38,276 bases of DNA from contig JAYMTF010000368.1 of assembly GCA_036897485.1 (NCBI GenBank), positions 1-38,276 on the forward strand. Direction: 5' to 3'. The translations under genes were made by a program, and so were the position numbers. Source of the DNA: Pelargonium nanum (Eukaryota > Streptophyta > Magnoliopsida > Geraniales > Geraniaceae). Of the stretch, positions 34,096 through 38,276 are shown piece by piece. The notes under the pieces are model-generated. The model made no database searches. It was not told where the DNA came from and saw only the letters and a list, made by a program, of their open reading frames with translations. Positions within the stretch are counted from its first letter, which is position 1, and every line of letters starts with the position of its first letter.

Positions 34096-35736
34096 ATGGA
34101 AGCCATGAATGATTGGTGGCTCTCCTTTCCCCTCCATGAGAGCCTCAACCAAGATCTTGCCATTAGAAGGTTTTGCCCGGCCCGGGTCGAACAAGAACAA
34201 GGAGGAGATTGGGAGGAGATGAGCAATGTTCTTCACAATGACATTGACAATATGATTCAACTATGCTCTCCAAATGATCATCTTGGTTGCTCTACCACTC
34301 CATGCTTGGCTCCTTCTGAGGTTGATGAGTTTGTGGATAGTGTCATCAACATGGATCTCTATGAGGACAAAGAGTCTCAAGCATTTCATCAATTTCATGG
34401 CCATGAGATCATTGAGAATCTTGAGGAGACATTTTCAATGGCAAGTGATGTTTTTGTGGACAATGATGTGTCATTGATGCTTGATGAGGAGGATCAATTG
34501 GGTATGCAAGAGGATTTTGTGATGGTTCCTAGTGTGAAACAAGTGAGCCATGGTGTGGACCAAGGGCTTCACTTGGTGCACCTATTGCTAGCTTGTGCTG
34601 AGGCTGTGGGGTGTAGAGACACACAACTTGCACACTCAATGTTGAGCCAAATTTGGGGCTCAGCAAGCACTTGGGGAGACTCGTTGCAGCGCGTTTCGCA
34701 TTGCTTCGCGGGTGGATTGGAGGCAAGATTGTCACTTCTACTCAACAATGTCAATGCAAATGGTACATTTTTCACAAATGGGTCAATCCTTGATCATGCC
34801 TCTTTGGTCACCAAGGAGGAGAAAATGGAAGCTTTTGAGCTCCTTCACCAAACCACTCCTTACATTGCTTTTGGTTTCTTAGCTGCCAATGAGGCCATAT
34901 GTGAAGCCTCACAAGGGCATGAGTCTTTGCACATCATAGATCTTGGAATGGAACATACCCTCCAATGGGTTGCCCTCATAAGAACCTTGGCATCAAGGGA
35001 AGAGGGGAAAAAACCCAAATCAATCCGTCTCACCGGACTAATCGCCAACAATGTCAAGGACCTCCCAAACCTCGAAGCTAGCCTGAAACGCCTGGCAGAT
35101 GACGCCAGCTCATCAGGCGTCCATCTGGAGTTTAACATAGTATCAGAGCAGATCACGCCGTCTCTCCTCACCAGGGAGCGCCTAGACCTACGAGAAGGCG
35201 AGGCATTGTTTGTCAATAGCATGATGCACTTGCACAAGTATGTCAAAGAGTCTAGAGGCTCCCTCAAAGCAATCCTCCAAGGAATCAAGAAACTTGCACC
35301 AACCCTCCTCATAGTGGTGGAGCAAGATGCAAACCACAATGGGCCTTTCTTTCTTGGTAGGTTCCTTGAGTCCCTCCACTACTACTCAGCCATTTTTGAC
35401 TCCCTTGAGGCAAGCCTTCCAAGAACAAGCCTTCAAAGGATGAAGATTGAGAGGCATCACTATGCTGAGGAGATTCGAAACATTATCGCGTTCGAGGGAT
35501 CGAATAGAGTGGAGAGGCATGAGAGGGTGGATCAATGGAGGAGACAATTGGGAAGAGCTGGGTTTCAAGGGATGGGATTGAGTTGCATGAATCAAGCAAA
35601 AGTGATGGTTTCAAGGTATGGTTGTGATGGCTACACAATTGGTAGTGAAAAAGGTTGTTTGCTTCTTGGATGGAAAGGAAGGCCAATTATGCTTGCATCT
35701 ACTTGGCAAGTGCACAATGTTTCTTCTAATTCATAG
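34096..35736 (+). CDS. GRAS-domain transcription regulator, single exon, non-DELLA
   Basis: An uninterrupted 546-residue frame. The N-terminal ~155 residues are acidic and variable, without DELLA or TVHYNP motifs. The GRAS domain then runs in order: leucine-rich region I (LVHLLLACAEAVGCRDT, ~160-176), a TPYIAFGFLAANEAI segment (254-268), the VHIID core as LHIIDLGM (278-285), leucine-rich region II (~315-335), a PFYRE-type region (~355-385, with EALFVNSMMHLHKYV) and a SAW region ending in GWKGRPIMLASTW (525-537). RVER is at 471-474. GRAS proteins act in the nucleus as transcription co-regulators in hormone, root, meristem or symbiosis programmes. IDLGMEHTLQW and the WGDSLQRVSHCFAGGL segment suggest a clade near RAD1 or DELLA-like proteins, from memory only. 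Start is the first ATG; another in-frame Met is at residue 4. No introns, as usual for GRAS. Confidence 0.96.
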   Translation: MEAMNDWWLSFPLHESLNQDLAIRRFCPARVEQEQGGDWEEMSNVLHNDIDNMIQLCSPNDHLGCSTTPCLAPSEVDEFVDSVINMDLYEDKESQAFHQFHGHEIIENLEETFSMASDVFVDNDVSLMLDEEDQLGMQEDFVMVPSVKQVSHGVDQGLHLVHLLLACAEAVGCRDTQLAHSMLSQIWGSASTWGDSLQRVSHCFAGGLEARLSLLLNNVNANGTFFTNGSILDHASLVTKEEKMEAFELLHQTTPYIAFGFLAANEAICEASQGHESLHIIDLGMEHTLQWVALIRTLASREEGKKPKSIRLTGLIANNVKDLPNLEASLKRLADDASSSGVHLEFNIVSEQITPSLLTRERLDLREGEALFVNSMMHLHKYVKESRGSLKAILQGIKKLAPTLLIVVEQDANHNGPFFLGRFLESLHYYSAIFDSLEASLPRTSLQRMKIERHHYAEEIRNIIAFEGSNRVERHERVDQWRRQLGRAGFQGMGLSCMNQAKVMVSRYGCDGYTIGSEKGCLLLGWKGRPIMLASTWQVHNVSSNS

Positions 35737-37373
35737 TGTTTTTTTGAAGTTTTTGTTTTGTTTTTTTGATCAATTCAAGAAACCTTCAATACACTCTCTG
35801 TTTCTTGAAACAAGTGTTAGAGAAATAATCTTGAAAAGTGTTTGTGATTTTGATATATTTGGCAAGAAATTCATTGTCCATGAATTGTCATTTTCACTAA
35901 ACATCACATCCTAATTGTTTGTTGTATATTTGTTCCCTTTCTATCAAGCATCAAGAATCAAGTTTTTTTAAAAAGATTTGTCCATTCTATGTTAACGACT
36001 ATTTTCGAAATATTATAAGATCGTTCCTTTAATATTAGTACAAATAATTAAAAATTTTAGTTTAAGTCAATTTTTCATTATATTATTCATTTGAAGATGA
36101 GAGAAAAATAATATAAAATATATCCTCTAAAACAAGCGAATTACATTTAAAAATTACCATACGATTTTTACTAAATTCAAAATATGTTCGTTTAATTTTT
36201 TAAAGTGTGCATATTTGAAATTAAAAATATATCTTCCCTCAAGTAAATTAAAATATTTTTTGAAAATAAATATTATAATTCATATCCCAGCATGTCCTAT
36301 ATTTACATGAATTAATGACGTACAAATTTATAAAGCTTGGTTTTGAGAATAAGATGAATGCAAGCGATTGCATATATATACATATAGTGAGATTATGATC
36401 TACACATATGGTTATGATCCATCAAAAACTAAAAATACAACCAAACCCAATATTAATATTAATCATTGAAATTCAAATATAGGTTCACCTAATTCATTTG
36501 CTAAAAAGTTCAATCAACCACCTAATTAATTGAGACAAATAGAAAGGTCTAGATTTAGCTTCATATGGATGGTGGGTTATAGGGATCATGGCTTTGGATA
36601 GGTTATGACCACAAATAGAAAAAAGAAGCATAAAAATGTAAACCTTTCACTAGAGCCACTTTTGTACATTAATAAATAAAAAAAGTAGGTTTATAACTTT
36701 GATTACTAAAGTAAGATTATATCCCGAAATTGAAATATCCATTCTTAGGTCTTGTTTAGCAACACTACTGAAAAATTGTGAAGAGACGGATGAAATTGTA
36801 AAACGTTGTTCAAAAAAACCAAATTTCGTGTAATAATATGTTCAGATACGGGATATCCATGGTAATATGGAGTATTAAAAAAAAGGTAACCAATTTATAA
36901 TTGTATAGATTTCAATTAAGGAACATTTTTCAATTCTAACCCGGGCATAACCGGTTTTCTCCAATTTTTCCCAACCAATTTCTCAATCAAACCAAACCAA
37001 CCGGTACAATTTTGCTTCACCTAGAAAACGATTATGCAAATTCACAAGTCAAACCATCAAAATAAACGTTTATCGAATATTTTTCTAACCCGGGCTTGAC
37101 CGGCTTCGCCAATTATTTCCGACCAATTTCCCTATCGAACCAAACCAACCTGTCCGGTTTTTGCTTCACCAATATACAATTCAACCCATCAAAAATTTGT
37201 CCAACCAAAACTTGATCTTTTTATTATAAGGGTATAGATATTATAGGAGCACAAGTGCCCCTACTTCTGATATATATGTTTTACTACACACTATCTTTGG
37301 AGTATACAATTGAATGAATAAAATTTTAGATATAACAATGGCAATAACAGAACTTAGGGTTCATACTACACCA
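35737..37373. other. Intergenic region between convergent GRAS and Raf-like kinase genes
   Basis: About 1.6 kb. The first ~200 bp should be the GRAS 3' UTR and the last part the kinase 3' UTR. The middle (36000-36900) is very AT-rich with nothing recognisable. A two-copy direct repeat occupies 36937-37210. Confidence 0.5.
36937..37210. repeat. Two-copy direct repeat downstream of the Raf-like kinase exon
   Basis: Copies at about 36937-37070 and 37083-37210 share TTCTAACCCGGGC.T.ACCGG, CC.ACCAATTTC.C.ATC, AACCAAACCAACC and TTTTGCTTCACC. They have diverged by perhaps 15-20 percent, at a period near 147 bp. The composition resembles common plant degenerate CCGGTT repeats. Noncoding. Confidence 0.75.
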
Positions 37374-37558
37374 CTATTTGGGCGCTTTCTGACCTTGTGG
37401 TTTGGCGGCGGCCGACATGACGCGCAGGCGACTGGCGATGTCCGTGAAGTTTGGCCGAACTGACGGATTCGGGGCCCAGCATTGCTCCATGAGCCGTCTC
37501 CACTCGTTGTCACAATAACTCGGGATGGTTGGCCTCAGAGTGTTGTTTACAATGCCTC
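37374..37558 (-). CDS. Last exon of a Raf-like (MAPKKK group B type) protein kinase, partial gene
   Basis: The minus-strand acceptor AATGCAG|GA (exon from 37558) opens a frame of 60 complete codons to a stop at 37374-37376. It encodes the end of a kinase domain: [13 protein letters not shown], then [13 protein letters not shown] with the conserved subdomain XI Arg in [19 protein letters not shown], and a basic tail KPQGQKAPK. This wording is characteristic of plant PB1-domain Raf-like kinases, cytosolic regulators of hormone and osmotic-stress signalling. The split Gly codon at the acceptor fits the known intron position in the family. Nothing coding is visible between 37559 and the right edge, so the preceding intron exceeds 0.7 kb and the rest lies outside, or this is an isolated fragment. 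The exon itself is undamaged. Confidence 0.85.
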
Positions 37559-37777
37559 CTGCATTTGGGTAAGACATATTTGAAAACCGACATTGTATTG
37601 ATGTTGAGTTAAGTACTATTGATGAAAAGCAAACACGAAACTGTAGCCGCTAAATCTTAGTCATGCTATTAATCTCTACGAGCCTAGCTTCACCATAAGA
37701 AAGTAGAAAATGTAATGCATACATATAACGTATGTAGTATGTATGTAAGAGACCATAAAATTTTAGTCAAATCATTG

Positions 37778-37884
37778 GGACTTGAGTCAACCAATTAAAT
37801 AATGTCATCTCGATAAATTTGTGTATCCATCGAGTAGTTGAGTTGGTGTATGTGATATCATTTAATTGATTGACTCACTCTAAG
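37778..37884. mobile_element. Small foldback/MITE in the presumed Raf-like kinase intron
   Basis: Arms of about 25-30 bp face one another: GAGTCAACCAATTAAATAATGTCA on the left and, inverted, GAGTCAATCAATTAAATGATATCA on the right, three differences apart, around a ~50-bp centre. A single related arm (TTGACCAATTAAATGATGTCA) sits alone at about 32462-32482. Noncoding; superfamily unclear. Confidence 0.6.
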
Positions 37885-37902
37885 CTCTATACATATATAT
37901 AT

Positions 37903-38118
37903 ATGAGTATCAAGAATCTAAACCAAGATTAATTTGACTCAGAAACAACCACCAATAACTTTTAGAACACCTCATTAGAATATTCAAATCCAACTGGACG
38001 CTACGCGCACACAAAGTTTATCGAGGTGGGCATGCGAGATATTTAATGAGATGTCATATTGTCATTGGTTAGTCTTAACCTAAGTCAAACATAAAACTTT
38101 TAGCTTAGATTCTTACAT
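37903..38118. mobile_element. Small nonautonomous inverted-repeat element, copy 2
   Basis: Outer inverted ends: AAGAATCTAAACCAAG on the left and, inverted, AAGAATCTAAGCTAAAAG on the right, with a further pair CCACCAATAAC / CTAACCAATGAC. The core (ATCCAACTGGACGCTACGCG, CACACAAAGTTTATC, GGTGGGC) parallels the element near 30 kb. Confidence 0.6.
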
Positions 38119-38144
38119 ATAAATATGTAGAGCAACCACAAAAT

Positions 38145-38276
38145 AAATCAACTGAATCAAACCGGATGCTCTGCGCCCACAAATTCATTGAGGTGAATAT
38201 AAGTGATAATTAATGAGGTGTCATCCTCTCATTGGCTTTATCAACTCCCACCATATAACTCGCACAAGAACAGCGA
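38145..38276. mobile_element. Small nonautonomous inverted-repeat element, copy 3 (cut by window edge)
   Basis: The core CCGGATGCTCTGCGCCCACAA, then ATTCATTGAGGTG and TTAATGAGGTGTCATCCTCT CATTGGCTT, follows the same order as copies 1 and 2. Its left end is unclear and the right end may lie outside the window. Confidence 0.5.

Noticed and set aside
34860-35339. A 159-codon minus-strand frame inside the GRAS gene
   Set aside because: It is wholly antisense to conserved GRAS sequence and resembles no known family; codon bias of the real gene explains it.
1-38276. CRISPR arrays, operons, phage or biosynthetic clusters
   Set aside because: The window is plant nuclear DNA; no regularly spaced repeats with unique spacers and no co-directional functional cluster are seen.

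Overview
This window looks like nuclear DNA of a flowering plant, most likely a eudicot. It has AT-rich introns and intergenic DNA, genes split by many small introns with plant-type splice sites, and protein families found only or mainly in land plants (TBL/DUF231, GRAS, DUF688, short A20/AN1 stress-associated proteins, Raf-like kinases). The species cannot be named from the sequence.

Layout, left to right. A trichome-birefringence-like (TBL) polysaccharide O-acetyltransferase gene lies on the minus strand (coding span 348-3042, 3 coding exons, probable 1-kb intron in the 5' leader). About 2 kb of shared upstream DNA separates it from a divergent plus-strand gene for the 160-kDa subunit of the mRNA cleavage and polyadenylation specificity factor (CPSF160; 6562-24181). 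I could chain 26 in-frame exons of CPSF160 into a 1440-residue protein. Next come a short intronless A20/AN1 zinc-finger gene on the minus strand (25173-25553), a 3-exon DUF688 gene on the plus strand (26607-28631), and a 5.4-kb gene-poor stretch full of small transposon remnants. A single-exon GRAS transcription factor follows on the plus strand (34096-35736). After a second repeat-rich gap comes the last exon of a Raf-like protein kinase on the minus strand (37374-37558), whose remainder lies beyond the right edge.

The genes are unrelated housekeeping or regulatory genes. No cluster, operon-like unit or new defence system is visible. The most informative non-gene signals are: two introns with GC instead of GT donors, each fixed by reading frame; a Mutator-type MITE with a perfect 9-bp target duplication; a tRNA-derived SINE with a perfect 13-bp target duplication; a 15-bp insertion flanked by an 18-bp duplication; TRIM-like retroelement remnants in CPSF160 introns; a Helitron-like 3' end; and a dispersed element family with a shared terminal motif (TAGAGNTGACAATTC). 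The GRAS protein lacks DELLA motifs and may belong to a symbiosis-associated clade, which needs a phylogeny.

All exon coordinates were placed by hand from splice consensus plus frame continuity. Family names rest on recognised motifs, not on database searches.
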